Shown here in pieces: positions 14,867 through 24,046 of a stretch of 64,000 nt of DNA. Source of the stretch: JAAYAO01 sp051133435 (GTDB lineage: Bacteria; Actinomycetota; Actinomycetes; Propionibacteriales; Propionibacteriaceae); NCBI RefSeq assembly GCF_051133435.1, contig NZ_JBPGNY010000004.1, forward strand, positions 248,001 to 312,000, given 5' to 3'. Position numbers and translations under genes: made by a program. Under the pieces are notes generated by a model that was not told the origin of the DNA, did not search any database, and saw nothing but the letters and a program-made list of their open reading frames with translations. Position 1 is the first letter of the stretch. Every line of letters starts with the position of its first letter.

Positions 14867-15699
14867 GCCTGCACCCCCACTCGTGCGCCGAGTTCTTCCA
14901 TCGTGGCCCGGATCGCCGCCGTTGCCTCGTCGTCGAGGCGCATGTGGTGGTTGTCCTTGGTTTCGGCCACGCACGGAACACCGGCACCCTTCGTGGTGTC
15001 CAGCACGATGCAGGTCGGACGGTCGGTGCGGCCCTTGGCCTGGTCGATCGCCGCCTTGATCTCGTCGACGCTCTGACCGTCGACACGAACGGCGTGGAAG
15101 CCGAAGGCGTTGAACTTCTCGACGAAGTCGAAGGTTCGCGAGATGTCCTCGGTGAAGCCGTCGAGCTGACGTTTGTTGTCGTCCACCAGCACGGTCAGAT
15201 TGTGCAGATTCTGGTGGGCGATGAACTGGGCAGCCTCCCAGGGCTGTCCTTCATTCAGTTCACCATCGCCGACGATGCAGTAAACCCGGTTGGGTTTACC
15301 CGTCGTCAGCAATCGATAGGCGACGCCGCTGGCCGCCGAGATGCCCTGGCCCATCGAGCCGGTGGTCATCTCGACGCCCGGAACCTTCAACCGGTCCGGG
15401 TGCGAGGGCAGGTCGGTGCCGTTCGCATTCAGCGTCATCAGCCGATCGGTGTCGAAGAAGCCCCGCAGGGCGAGCGTGGCGTACCACGCCGGCCCTGCGT
15501 GCCCCTTCGACAGGATGAACCAATCCCTGTCCTCCGAGTCCGGGTTTGCCGGATCGTATGTCATGGCATCTCCGTAGAGCACCGCCAGGGCTTCCACGAT
15601 CGACAGGCTTCCGCCGAAGTGTCCGTAGCCGAGGTTGAGGAGCTCTCGAAGCGTCCAATAGCGGATCTCGTCCGCGAGGAGCTTGAGATCGGTGGTCAA
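14863..15699 (-). CDS. transketolase, N-terminal (TPP-binding) subunit
   Basis: 278 aa; diphosphate-binding half of a split transketolase. GHFGGSLSIVEALAVLYG near residue 25, SKGHAGPAWYATLA, the TPP/Mg motif beginning GDGELNEGQPWEA and ending DDNK, and KGAGVPC near the end are all present. GTTSGS-type substrate residues appear as GSMGQGIS. It starts just 11 nt behind the EIIC gene, so it belongs to the PTS operon. Two-gene transketolases also occur in the sulfosugar pathway (SqwGH), but nothing here points to that substrate. Confidence 0.93.
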   Translation of the reverse strand: MTTDLKLLADEIRYWTLRELLNLGYGHFGGSLSIVEALAVLYGDAMTYDPANPDSEDRDWFILSKGHAGPAWYATLALRGFFDTDRLMTLNANGTDLPSHPDRLKVPGVEMTTGSMGQGISAASGVAYRLLTTGKPNRVYCIVGDGELNEGQPWEAAQFIAHQNLHNLTVLVDDNKRQLDGFTEDISRTFDFVEKFNAFGFHAVRVDGQSVDEIKAAIDQAKGRTDRPTCIVLDTTKGAGVPCVAETKDNHHMRLDDEATAAIRATMEELGARVGVQA

Positions 15700-15710
15700 T
15701 AGCTTTCCTT

Positions 15711-17108
15711 TCAGGACGCGGACACCGTTTCGGCATCCTTGGGCTTACGCACCTTGGCGAAGATCGTCCAGCCGATCATCAGTGCGTAGACAACAACCAG
15801 ACCGATGACAACGCCGATGGTGCCGATCTTGGCCAGGTTGCCGAAGAACATGCCGGTGAGGATGAAGTCGGTGTCGGAGAAGGTGGTGGCTGCGAAGCCC
15901 AGATCACCCAGCACCGGCAGCAGGAACAGCGGCAGGAAGCTGATGATCACACCGTTGAGTGCCGCACCGGCGATCGCACCGCGGATACCGCCGGTCGCGT
16001 TGCCCATCACACCGGTGGTCGCACCCAGGAAGAAGTGCGGCACCACGCCCGGGATGACCACGGTCATTCCGGCGGCGCCCATGATGAACATCGACACCAC
16101 ACCGGCGGCGAAGCTGACCAGGAAGCCGATCAGCACCGCGTTGGGGGCGTAGGGGAACACGATCGGGCAGTCCAGGGCGGGAATGGCGTTCGGCACGATC
16201 TTCTCCGAGATGCCCTTGAAGGCCGGGACGATCTCGTTCAGGATCAACCGGACGCCGGCCAGGATGATGAACACACCGGCGGCGAACTTGCCGCCCAGGG
16301 TCAGCGCGTACACGACGTAGTTCGTCGCGGCACCACCGTCGGCGGTCTGCTGCTCGGTGATCACCGTCGGCCCGGCGGCCAGGGCCACCACGACGTAGAC
16401 GATCATCATGGTCAGCGCGATGGCGACGGTGCTGTCGCGCAGGAAGGCCAGCCCCTTGGGGAAGTTCACATCCTCGGTGCTCTTCACCTTGCCACTCTTG
16501 GGCTTGAGCAGGTCACCCAGCAGGCCGCCGAGGAAGTAGCTGACACCGGCGAAGTGACCCAGGCCGACCTTGTTCTGCTGGCCGGTCAAGCGGTTCATGT
16601 ACCGCTGCAACAGCCACGGCGAGAGGCTCATCACCGCACCCAGCGCCAGAGCGGCCAGGCCGATCAGCAGCGGGCCGCGCAGGCCGGCCACGGTGAACAC
16701 CACGGCCAACATGGCCGCCATGTAGAGCGTGTGGTGACCGGTCAGGAAGATGTGCTTGAACCGGGTGAAGGCCGCGATCAGGATGTTCACGATCATGCCG
16801 AAGAACATGATCAGGGCGGTGGTGGTGCCGTACTCGACGAGTGCTTGCGAGATGATCGCCTCGTTGTTGGGCACCACACCCTTCACGTTGAAGGCGGCCT
16901 CGAACATGCTGCCGAAGGGGTTCAGCGCACCCACGAGGAAGTCGGCACCAGCACCCAACACGAGGAAGCCGACGAAGGTTTTGACGACACCCTTGACGGT
17001 GTCGGATGCGGTTTTGCGCTGCGCCAGGAGGCCGATCAGGGCGATCAGGGCCACCAGGAACGCAGGCGTACTCGCGATGCTCACGAGTACATCGATGACG
17101 CCATTCAT
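15711..17108 (-). CDS. PTS EIIC permease, ascorbate (UlaA/SgaT) family
   Basis: 465-aa inner-membrane protein with about 11-12 hydrophobic segments; it carries the sugar while EIIB phosphorylates it. GAGADFLVGALNPFGSMFE near residue 55 and VPHFFLGATTGVMGNATGG around 360 resemble the UlaA family. The first helix (VSIASTPAFLVALIALIGLLA) is typical of the group. The family was named for L-ascorbate, but many members serve other sugars. With a split transketolase next door, a pentose or ketose substrate is as likely. Ascorbate genes such as ulaD-G are absent. Confidence 0.9.
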   Translation of the reverse strand: MNGVIDVLVSIASTPAFLVALIALIGLLAQRKTASDTVKGVVKTFVGFLVLGAGADFLVGALNPFGSMFEAAFNVKGVVPNNEAIISQALVEYGTTTALIMFFGMIVNILIAAFTRFKHIFLTGHHTLYMAAMLAVVFTVAGLRGPLLIGLAALALGAVMSLSPWLLQRYMNRLTGQQNKVGLGHFAGVSYFLGGLLGDLLKPKSGKVKSTEDVNFPKGLAFLRDSTVAIALTMMIVYVVVALAAGPTVITEQQTADGGAATNYVVYALTLGGKFAAGVFIILAGVRLILNEIVPAFKGISEKIVPNAIPALDCPIVFPYAPNAVLIGFLVSFAAGVVSMFIMGAAGMTVVIPGVVPHFFLGATTGVMGNATGGIRGAIAGAALNGVIISFLPLFLLPVLGDLGFAATTFSDTDFILTGMFFGNLAKIGTIGVVIGLVVVYALMIGWTIFAKVRKPKDAETVSAS

Positions 17109-17188
17109 GTCATTCCCAACTGCTAGAGGAAGGTGAGGAAGCGGGGGCGGGTGGGATCAAGTCGATGAATAAGGGAGTGGGCGCGGGC

Positions 17189-17470
17189 TCACTTGAGGCC
17201 GAGTTCGTCGACCACTTCGGTGACCTTGGTGCGCAACTCGTCCATGTCGATGATCGAGTCCAGCACCACGACCTTCGCGTCCAGGTTCAACCCGTCGGCG
17301 ACGTCCTTGGCCAGGAAGAACACGTCCGCGGCGCCCGAATGTGCGCTGGCGACGTCGGAGTGTTCCACTTCGACCCCGGAGACCCCCAGTTCGTCGAGCA
17401 CCTTTTGGATGTTCATCTCGACCATGAAGCTGGATCCGAGTCCGGAGCCACAAACAGCCATGAATTTCAT
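17189..17470 (-). CDS. PTS EIIB component, ascorbate-type
   Basis: 93-aa cytoplasmic phosphocarrier. The N-terminal MKFMAVCGSGLGSSFMVEM holds the phospho-accepting Cys7 in the CGSGLGSS loop typical of UlaB/GatB domains. It receives phosphate from the EIIA encoded upstream and passes it to sugar bound by the EIIC. A strong ribosome site (GAAAGGAA) precedes the ATG. The gaps to its neighbours are 60 and 80 nt. Confidence 0.92.
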   Translation of the reverse strand: MKFMAVCGSGLGSSFMVEMNIQKVLDELGVSGVEVEHSDVASAHSGAADVFFLAKDVADGLNLDAKVVVLDSIIDMDELRTKVTEVVDELGLK

Positions 17471-17530
17471 CAGCGATTCCTTTCGGTGAATCTGCCAGTC
17501 GTGAAACCACGCAGCGGCGCTGGTGGATGA

Positions 17531-17968
17531 TCAGTCGTCGAAGACGGCCAGGATCTCTTCGGGGGTTTCGGCGTTCTTCAGTGCCGCCACTTTCTCGTCG
17601 TCGGTGAGAACCGTGGCGAGTGAACGCAGCACATCGACGTGGGATTCGGCGTCGGTGGCCGCCAAGAGGATCCACACCTCGATCGGGTGGTCCTCACGGT
17701 CCAGCAACAACACCGGGGTTCGGGTGCGCAACAGCGACAGCGCGACCGCATTGGTTCCCTCTTCGGGACGTGCGTGCGGGACGGCGACACCCTTGCCGAA
17801 GTCGAAGAAGGGACCCATTTTCTCAGCGGTCGTATAGACGGCCTCGACATATCGGTCCTCGATCGAGCCATCCGCCAGCAGTGGCTCGGCACAGCGCGCG
17901 ATCGCCTGCTTCCAATCCATCACCTCGTCGGTAATGTCTATGCGTTCCAGGGTCAGCGTGCTTCCCAT
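17531..17968 (-). CDS. PTS EIIA component, fructose/mannitol-ascorbate type
   Basis: 145-aa cytoplasmic phosphocarrier that takes phosphate from HPr. The active histidine is His65 in FGKGVAVPHARPEEG, the PTS_EIIA_2 signature. It is the first gene of the operon EIIA-EIIB-EIIC-transketolase N-C. GAGGTGA gives a good ribosome site. No regulator is encoded beside it, so control of this module is unclear. Confidence 0.92.
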   Translation of the reverse strand: MGSTLTLERIDITDEVMDWKQAIARCAEPLLADGSIEDRYVEAVYTTAEKMGPFFDFGKGVAVPHARPEEGTNAVALSLLRTRTPVLLLDREDHPIEVWILLAATDAESHVDVLRSLATVLTDDEKVAALKNAETPEEILAVFDD

Positions 17969-18051
17969 TCAGTCACCTCGCCGTTGAATCGACCATGGGT
18001 CGTTGGTTCCGATGCAGAAAACATTACTACGACGGGGCGTGGTAACCGGCA

Positions 18052-18080
18052 GCACCCCCGGCGTGTTCCACCGGGGGTGC
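18052..18080. terminator. hairpin between pheT and PTS operon
   Basis: Perfect 10-bp stem GCACCCCCGG/CCGGGGGTGC with a 9-nt loop, about 60 nt beyond the pheT stop on the minus strand and upstream of the EIIA gene. No T-run follows. It most likely ends the pheST transcript. Confidence 0.6.
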
Positions 18081-18139
18081 GGTACTTGGCTATAGATGTC
18101 TAGTCAGCCGGGATGGCAGTCGGCTGCAAAGCCCAACGT

Positions 18140-20653
18140 TCAGCTCCGCAGGACGGCTCCGTGATCGGCGCCGGCCCGGGCCACCGCGGCGTCCCGGGCG
18201 GTGCTGGCCTCGGCATCGGTGAGGGTGCGCCCGAAGGCGCGGAACCGCAGCGCGAAGGCCAGCGAGCGCTGCCCGGGCGGCACCTGTTCGCCCTCGTAGA
18301 CATCGAACAACCGGATCGCCTCGAGCAGCTCACCGGCACCGGCGCGCAACGACTCCTGAACCGCGGCGACCGGGATGTCGCGGTCGACGACCAGGGCAAC
18401 ATCCTCCTTGGCCTGGGGGAAGGAGGACAGTTCCGGGATCGAACCGGGCTCGGGGACGTGGTCGATCAACAGATCCAGGTTCAGCTCGACCGCACAGGTA
18501 CGTTCGGGCAGACCGAACGCCTCGCAGACGGTCGGGTGCACTTCGCCGGCATGTCCGATCGAGGTTTCACCGACGAGCAATTCGGCACACCGGCCCGGAT
18601 GCCAGGGGGCGTACTGGGTCGCCCGGCGGCCCAGGGTGACCCCGATCGCGGCGGCAGCGGTTTCGGCGAAGGCCACCGCATGGGCCCAGGTCACCGGTTC
18701 TCCCTCGCCGGTCCAGCCGTCGCGGCGCCATTGCCCGGCCAGCACCGCGGCCAGGTGCCGGGGTTGTTCGGGCAGGGCGGTGTTCAGGGCGTCGACCTCC
18801 TCGTCGGACGGCCGGGCTGCGACCGAGGGACGCGGGGCCGCGGCCCGTCCGCGGGCCAGGAAGACCGAGCCGGACTCGTAGATCGCGACATCGTCCAGGC
18901 TGCGGGAGGTATTGCGGTTCACCGCGGCGAAGAGTCCCGGCAACAAGGTGGTGCGCAGGGCGGGCTGAACGTCCGACAGCGGGTTGGCGATCGGCACCAG
19001 CGCCCGGCGCGGGTCGTCGGCGGCCACCCCCAGCTTGTCGAGTTCGTCATCGGAGCCGAAGGGGAAGGTGAGCACCTCGACGAAACCGGCCACCGGCAGC
19101 GCCTGATTGATCGCGCGGCGGGCCCGCTGGCCCGGGGTGAAGCCCCGCCCGGCCGGCGGGGTGGGCAGCGTCGGCTCGATCGTGTCCAGGCCGATCTTGC
19201 AGCCGATCTCCTCGACATAGTCGTAGGGATCGACCAGGTCGAAACGCCAGGTCGGGGGTGTCAGGGTGAGTCGGTCACCGTCCCGGTCGACGCGGACCCC
19301 GGAGTCGGTGAGGATCTCGGCGACCGTGTCGGTGGCCACCTCGGTACCCAGCACCGCGGCCGGGAGTTGGCCGTCGATGGTCTGGGTGGGCATCGGCGGT
19401 ACCGCGCCGAAGACCGTTTCGTCCGCCGACAGGGTGCCACCGGCCAGTTCGACCAAGAGCTGCGCGACCCGGTGGGCCGCGGCGTAGGTCGCGTTCGGAT
19501 CGACCCCGCGTTCGAAGCGCCGGGAGGCCTCCGAGGACAGCTTCAGCCGACGCGAGGTGCGGGCGATGGTCAGCGGATCGAAGTGCGCGGCCTCGATCAC
19601 GATCCGGGTGGTGTCCTCGCGCAGTTCGGTCGACTCGCCACCCATCACCCCGGCCAGACCGATCGGGCCCGAGTCATCGGTGATCACCAGGTCGTGTTCG
19701 GCCAGGGTGCGGGTCTGGTCGTCCAGGGTCACCAGGGTCTCCCCCGCCCGGGCATTGCGCACCACGATGCCCCCGGCCAACCGGTCGGCATCGTAGGCGT
19801 GCAACGGCTGACCGGTCTCCAACATCACGTAGTTGGTGATGTCGACCGCCAGCGAGATCGGCCGCATCCCGGCCAGTTGCAGGCGGCGCTGCATCCAGCG
19901 CGGGCTGGGCCGGTTCGGGTCGACCCCGTCCACGGTGAGGGCGACGAAGAGCGAGCAGCCCTCGCTCTCGGAGCGCACCGGGAAGCCGGCGTCGGTGGCG
20001 GTCGGCACATCGCGGTCGACCGGGTCGGTGAACCCGGCGCGATAGGCCTGGGCGGTTTCCCGGGCCAGGCCGCGAATCGAGAAGCAGTAGCCGAGGTCGG
20101 GGGTAACCGCGATGTCGAGCACCTCGTCGCGCAGGTGCAGCACCCCGGCCGCGTCGGTTCCCAGCGGTACCGGATCACCGGCATCGTCGAGCACCTCGGA
20201 GCCGGCTTCGGCCAGCACCATGATGCCGGAATGGTCGTCGCCCAGACCCAGTTCGGAGGCCGAGCAGATCATCCCGTCGGAGATATGTCCGTAGGTCTTG
20301 CGCGCAGAGATCGCGAAGTCACCCGGCAGCACGGCGCCGGGCAGGGCGACCACCACGGTGTCGCCGGTGTTGAAATTGTGCGCACCGCACACCACGCCAC
20401 GGTTGCCGGTTTCGGGATCGTTGTGCTCGCCGACATCGACGTGGCACCAGCGAATCACCTTGCCGTTCTTCTGCGGCTCGTCGACGTAGTCGATCACCCG
20501 GCCCAGCACCACCGGGCCGGTGACATCGGCGCCGGCCGATTCGACCTGCTCGACCTCCAGGCCGGCCCGGATCAGCGATTGACCGATCTCGAAGGGGGTG
20601 ACCGTCTCGTCCAGCGCGACCAGTTCGCGCAGCCAGCTCACCGGAGCCCTCAT
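18140..20653 (-). CDS. pheT: phenylalanyl-tRNA synthetase beta subunit
   Basis: 837 aa, full length. With PheS it forms the alpha2-beta2 enzyme that charges tRNA-Phe. Starts MRAPVSWLRELV. The EMAP/tRNA-binding domain follows (GVVCGAHNFNTGD near residue 83). The B3/B4 editing region contains DITNYVMLETGQPLHAYD. The B5 domain and catalytic-like core contain FPFGSDDELDKL. The C-terminal anticodon-binding FDX domain includes SFPQAKEDVALVVDRDIP. Its ATG overlaps the pheS stop by 4 bp. An equally long frame on the other strand is an antisense artefact. Confidence 0.98.
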   Translation of the reverse strand: MRAPVSWLRELVALDETVTPFEIGQSLIRAGLEVEQVESAGADVTGPVVLGRVIDYVDEPQKNGKVIRWCHVDVGEHNDPETGNRGVVCGAHNFNTGDTVVVALPGAVLPGDFAISARKTYGHISDGMICSASELGLGDDHSGIMVLAEAGSEVLDDAGDPVPLGTDAAGVLHLRDEVLDIAVTPDLGYCFSIRGLARETAQAYRAGFTDPVDRDVPTATDAGFPVRSESEGCSLFVALTVDGVDPNRPSPRWMQRRLQLAGMRPISLAVDITNYVMLETGQPLHAYDADRLAGGIVVRNARAGETLVTLDDQTRTLAEHDLVITDDSGPIGLAGVMGGESTELREDTTRIVIEAAHFDPLTIARTSRRLKLSSEASRRFERGVDPNATYAAAHRVAQLLVELAGGTLSADETVFGAVPPMPTQTIDGQLPAAVLGTEVATDTVAEILTDSGVRVDRDGDRLTLTPPTWRFDLVDPYDYVEEIGCKIGLDTIEPTLPTPPAGRGFTPGQRARRAINQALPVAGFVEVLTFPFGSDDELDKLGVAADDPRRALVPIANPLSDVQPALRTTLLPGLFAAVNRNTSRSLDDVAIYESGSVFLARGRAAAPRPSVAARPSDEEVDALNTALPEQPRHLAAVLAGQWRRDGWTGEGEPVTWAHAVAFAETAAAAIGVTLGRRATQYAPWHPGRCAELLVGETSIGHAGEVHPTVCEAFGLPERTCAVELNLDLLIDHVPEPGSIPELSSFPQAKEDVALVVDRDIPVAAVQESLRAGAGELLEAIRLFDVYEGEQVPPGQRSLAFALRFRAFGRTLTDAEASTARDAAVARAGADHGAVLRS

Positions 20654-21759
20654 CGTGCACCTCCCAGCAGCGAGCGGCTGAACCGCACGTCGCCCTCGAC
20701 CATGTCGCGCATATCAGCGGCGTTGTTACGGAACATCAGGGTTCGTTCGATGCCCATCCCGAAAGCGAATCCCGAGTACTCCTCGGGGTCGATACCGCAG
20801 GCGATCAGCACCCGGGGGTTGACCACCCCGCAGCCGCCCCATTCGATCCAGCCCTCCGAACCGCAGGTGCGGCAGGGGGCGTCCGGGTTGCCGACCGATG
20901 CGCCCTTGCACACGAAGCATTCGAGGTCGACCTCGGCCGACGGCTCGGTGAAGGGGAAGTAGTTCGGACGCATCCGGGTGCGCACATCGCCGAACATCGC
21001 CTTGGCGAAGTGGTCCAGGGTGCCGCGCAGATCGGCCATCGAGATGCCCTTGTCGATGCACAGGCCCTCGACCTGGTGGAAGACCGGCACATGCGTGGCG
21101 TCGAACTCATCGGCCCGGTACACCTTGCCGGGGCAGACCACGTAGATCGGTGGCTCCTGCGTCAGCATCGTGCGGGCCTGCACCGGAGAGGTGTGGGTGC
21201 GCAGCAGCATCGCGTTGTCGCTGGGGTCCAGGAAGAGGGTGTCCTGCAGGGTGCGCGCCGGGTGATCGGGGTGCATGTTGAGGGCGTCGAAGTTCAACCA
21301 CTCGGCCTCGGCCTCGGGGCCCTCGGCGACCTCCCAGCCCATCGCGACGAAGATCTCCGAGACCATGTCCATCAGCGCGGTGATCGGGTGCGGGGCGCCC
21401 TGGGGTTGCAGTTCGACCGGCATGGTGACGTCCACCTGTTCGGCGACCAGCCGGGCCTGCAACTCGGCGACCGAGATCTCCTCGGTGCGGGCCGCCAGGG
21501 CCTGGTTGACCTCACCGCGGGCGGCGCCGATCCGCTTGCCGGCGTCCTTGCGGGCCTGCGGGGGCAGTGCACCGATCTCGCGGTTGGCCAGCGCCAGCGG
21601 CGAACGATCACCGGTGTGGGCGATCCGGGCCGCCTTCAGTTCGGCGGTACTGGTGGCCTCGGCGAAGGCCTGCTTGGCCTGAGCAACCAGCTCGGCCAGA
21701 TGCTCCGGTTGCAGCGTGGCGACCTCGACCGGGTCATAGGACTTGTTCGGTCCCGACAT
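20650..21759 (-). CDS. pheS: phenylalanyl-tRNA synthetase alpha subunit
   Basis: 369 aa; catalytic subunit of PheRS (class II). It has an N-terminal coiled coil (about residues 15-95), the motif-2 region VYRADEFDATHVPVFHQVEG, and motif 3 as FAFGMGIERTLMFRNN. A CVCKG/CRTCGSEG stretch gives cysteines typical of several bacterial alpha subunits. ATG 21759 was chosen because GGAGGAGAGGGA lies directly upstream; an in-frame start 13 codons earlier has no such site. Confidence 0.98.
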   Translation of the reverse strand: MSGPNKSYDPVEVATLQPEHLAELVAQAKQAFAEATSTAELKAARIAHTGDRSPLALANREIGALPPQARKDAGKRIGAARGEVNQALAARTEEISVAELQARLVAEQVDVTMPVELQPQGAPHPITALMDMVSEIFVAMGWEVAEGPEAEAEWLNFDALNMHPDHPARTLQDTLFLDPSDNAMLLRTHTSPVQARTMLTQEPPIYVVCPGKVYRADEFDATHVPVFHQVEGLCIDKGISMADLRGTLDHFAKAMFGDVRTRMRPNYFPFTEPSAEVDLECFVCKGASVGNPDAPCRTCGSEGWIEWGGCGVVNPRVLIACGIDPEEYSGFAFGMGIERTLMFRNNAADMRDMVEGDVRFSRSLLGGAR

Positions 21760-21953
21760 TTCCCTCTCCTCCGGCGCACGCCTTCGAAGCGGCACCAAGG
21801 CGACAGTCTAGGGAGTCGCCCGGGCCCGGTGCGAACCGATAATCCGCCCCGGACACCCCGCCGTCCGGGTCCGTGTCCGGTGAGTTGACGAATCGGCCAC
21901 GCACCCCGGTGCCGCTGCTAGGTTCCGGACATACCGACCAAGGAGGGTTCGCA

Positions 21954-22721
21954 ATGGGGTTCGTTTTCTTCTCGCTGGCGACACTGCCCGACGCCGGGCC
22001 GGAGGAACACCGGGAGTACAACAAGTGGCATCAGCTCGACCACCGTCCGGAGAACCTGAACCTGCCAGGCGTGGAGTACGGCGACCGGTGGGGTCGTCCG
22101 GCGGAGTTCAAGGCGGCCGGAACGGGCAACGACACCCTCGGCGACACCGACTACGTGACGATGTACTGGTACCACGAACCCTTCGACGAGTCGTACCGGC
22201 AGTGGAACGACCTCGGTGAGACCTCTTTCCAGTGGGGCCGCGGCCCCCTGATTCCGGGCGTGGAGCGCCGCATGCTGGCCTTCTTCCGCATCGTCAAGGG
22301 ATATGCGGCCGCATCCTCGCTGGTCAGCCCGGAGGTGCTGAAGTACCGACCGAACCAGGGCATTCATTTCTTGCTCACCCGGCACCAGAAGCATCACAGC
22401 CTGGACACCCACACCCATTACACCTGGACCGACCGGGTGCTGATGCCGGGTTTGATGGAGGTGGACGGGGTGGCCGGCGGCTACACCTTCAGCTTCAGCC
22501 ACTTCCAGAAACACTCGACGATGAACTTCAACACCCCCGACGAGGACGCCGCCAGTTCGATGCGGGTGCGGTTGCTCTACTTGGACGGCGATCCGCTGGC
22601 GACCACCGAACGGATCGCCGCGGCGGAGGAGCAGTTGGCCCGCAATGCCGACTGTGGCGATGCCGGTGAGGTGTTGTTGTCCACCCCGGTGAAGACGATC
22701 ATTCCCTTCCAGGACTGGTGA
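21954..22721 (+). CDS. hypothetical protein, EthD-like dimeric alpha/beta-barrel candidate
   Basis: 255 aa, soluble, no signal peptide. A strong AAGGAGGG precedes the ATG. I do not recognise a characterised homologue. The protein looks like two related halves: an N-terminal EYNKWHQLDHRPENLNLPGV and a C-terminal stretch WTDRVLMPGLMEVDGVAGGY. Each resembles the DHxPxxxxxPGV pattern of EthD-type ferredoxin-like barrels. It is the only plus-strand gene before kshA in the region and converges with the SnoaL-like gene 19 bp away. A role in processing the imported compound is inferred from place alone. Confidence 0.7.
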   Translation: MGFVFFSLATLPDAGPEEHREYNKWHQLDHRPENLNLPGVEYGDRWGRPAEFKAAGTGNDTLGDTDYVTMYWYHEPFDESYRQWNDLGETSFQWGRGPLIPGVERRMLAFFRIVKGYAAASSLVSPEVLKYRPNQGIHFLLTRHQKHHSLDTHTHYTWTDRVLMPGLMEVDGVAGGYTFSFSHFQKHSTMNFNTPDEDAASSMRVRLLYLDGDPLATTERIAAAEEQLARNADCGDAGEVLLSTPVKTIIPFQDW

Positions 22722-22740
22722 GCTTCGGAGAATCAGCCCC

Positions 22741-23301
22741 TCAGCGGGCGTGTTCGTCGAACAGGGCTTCCCAGGGCTGTTGCACCAGGTCGGTGCCGTC
22801 CCGGGAGCCCTGCAGGAAACGCTCCCCGATCGGGAATCGCCCGTCCGCGTCGTCGGTTCTGATCCACTCTGTGGTGCACACCCGACGCTGAATCCGCCAT
22901 TGCGGCACCCCGTCGACCGGTTTGCGGCGGAACAGGTCGAGATAGCGGAACCCGATCAGCAAACTGCCGGACGGGTCGTCGCCCGGGCTGCGATGCACCG
23001 AGACGCCGTAGGTCTCCACCCGGGCCTCGTCCTCGGCATCACCCCAGTCGACCAGGGAATGGCCGAGGTGGTGCATGGTCATGGTGTAGCGCCGAAGCAG
23101 CTTGCCCAGCCAGGTGATGAACTCCTCGACATTGCCCTCGAAGGTGCCGTGCAGGTCGGTGGCATCGACGTGGTAGCAGCTCGCCACCAGCGGCAGGTCG
23201 ACCCGATCGACACCCCGGACGTAGCGGGCCAGCACCCGCGAGATCTCACGTTCGGCCAGCAGCCGGCGCAGTTCAGTGTCATACAGGGGTCCGTCATTCA
23301 T
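22741..23301 (-). CDS. SnoaL/NTF2-like protein
   Basis: 186 aa, predicted cone-shaped NTF2 fold of the SnoaL_4 type. Features are an N-terminal REISRVLARYVRGVDRVDLP, a HVDATDLHGTFEG strand and the MHHLGHSLVDW stretch with conserved-type histidines. The fold includes polyketide cyclases, ketosteroid-isomerase relatives and bile-acid 7-alpha-dehydratase BaiE. The exact reaction cannot be read from sequence. Its start overlaps the stop of the livF-like gene by 8 bp, so it is co-translated with the importer, which ties it to the imported substrate. Confidence 0.8.
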   Translation of the reverse strand: MNDGPLYDTELRRLLAEREISRVLARYVRGVDRVDLPLVASCYHVDATDLHGTFEGNVEEFITWLGKLLRRYTMTMHHLGHSLVDWGDAEDEARVETYGVSVHRSPGDDPSGSLLIGFRYLDLFRRKPVDGVPQWRIQRRVCTTEWIRTDDADGRFPIGERFLQGSRDGTDLVQQPWEALFDEHAR

Positions 23302-24046
23302 GGGTGGAGAAGCCTTCCGGGGTCTTGCCGAAGTAGGCGTCCTGCAGCACCGACAGGTCGGTCAGGTCCTCGGCCCGGGTGGCCATCACCACCCGTCCCA
23401 TGTCGAGCACGGTGATGTGGTCGGCCACCCGCACCGACGCCTCGACGGCCTGTTCCACCAGCAGCACGCCGATGCCGGTCTCGGTGAGCCGGCCGACCTG
23501 TTCCATCACCTCGTTGACGATCACCGGGGCCAGGCCGCCGGAGGGTTCGTCCAACAACAACAGCTTGGGGTTGCTCATCAGGGCCTGGGCGATCGCGAGC
23601 ATCTGCTGCTGCCCACCCGACATCGAGCCGGCGACCATATTGCGCTTGTCGCCCAGGATCGGGAAGAGCTCGTACATCCGCTGCGCATCGCGGCGCAGTG
23701 CCGAGCGGCTTTCCTTGCGGGTGTAGCCGCCGAGCACCAGATTGTCCTCGACGGTGAGCTTGTGGAAGACCCGTTTGCCCTCCTGGGCGTAGGCCACCCC
23801 GTTGCGTACCCGGGAGTGCGCGCCGACCCGGGAGATATCGCGTCCGAGGTAGTGCACCGAACCGCCCTGTACCGGGTTCAGTCCGGCGATCGCGCGCATC
23901 GTGGTGGTCTTGCCGGCTCCGTTGCGGCCGAGCAGCACGGTGAGTTCACCGGGCCAGACCTCGAAGGAGACGTCCCACACCGCTTTCAGGTCGCCGTAGC
24001 CGGTGGCGAGGTTCTTGACCTCCAGAATCGGGCTGCGTTCGCTCAT
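23294..24046 (-). CDS. branched-chain amino acid-type ABC transporter, LivF ATPase
   Basis: 250 aa ATP-binding subunit. Walker A GRNGAGKTTTMRAIAG, Q-loop region VAYAQEGKRVFHKLTV, signature SMSGGQQQMLAIAQAL and Walker B LLLLDEPSGGLAP are all intact. The sequence is LivF-like by overall arrangement. ATG 24046 overlaps the end of the LivM-LivG fusion by 4 bp; longer in-frame sequence upstream is shadow. It pairs with the fused ATPase domain to drive import. Liv-type importers often carry aromatic or hydrophobic acids, not amino acids, when placed in catabolic clusters. Confidence 0.93.
   Translation of the reverse strand: MSERSPILEVKNLATGYGDLKAVWDVSFEVWPGELTVLLGRNGAGKTTTMRAIAGLNPVQGGSVHYLGRDISRVGAHSRVRNGVAYAQEGKRVFHKLTVEDNLVLGGYTRKESRSALRRDAQRMYELFPILGDKRNMVAGSMSGGQQQMLAIAQALMSNPKLLLLDEPSGGLAPVIVNEVMEQVGRLTETGIGVLLVEQAVEASVRVADHITVLDMGRVVMATRAEDLTDLSVLQDAYFGKTPEGFSTHE

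Noticed and set aside
18113..20962. 949-aa open frame on the plus strand opposite pheT and pheS
   Set aside because: High-GC codon bias of the real minus-strand genes leaves the opposite frame open. The translation is Gly/Arg/His/Gln-rich, has no family match, and would lie wholly over conserved synthetase domains.
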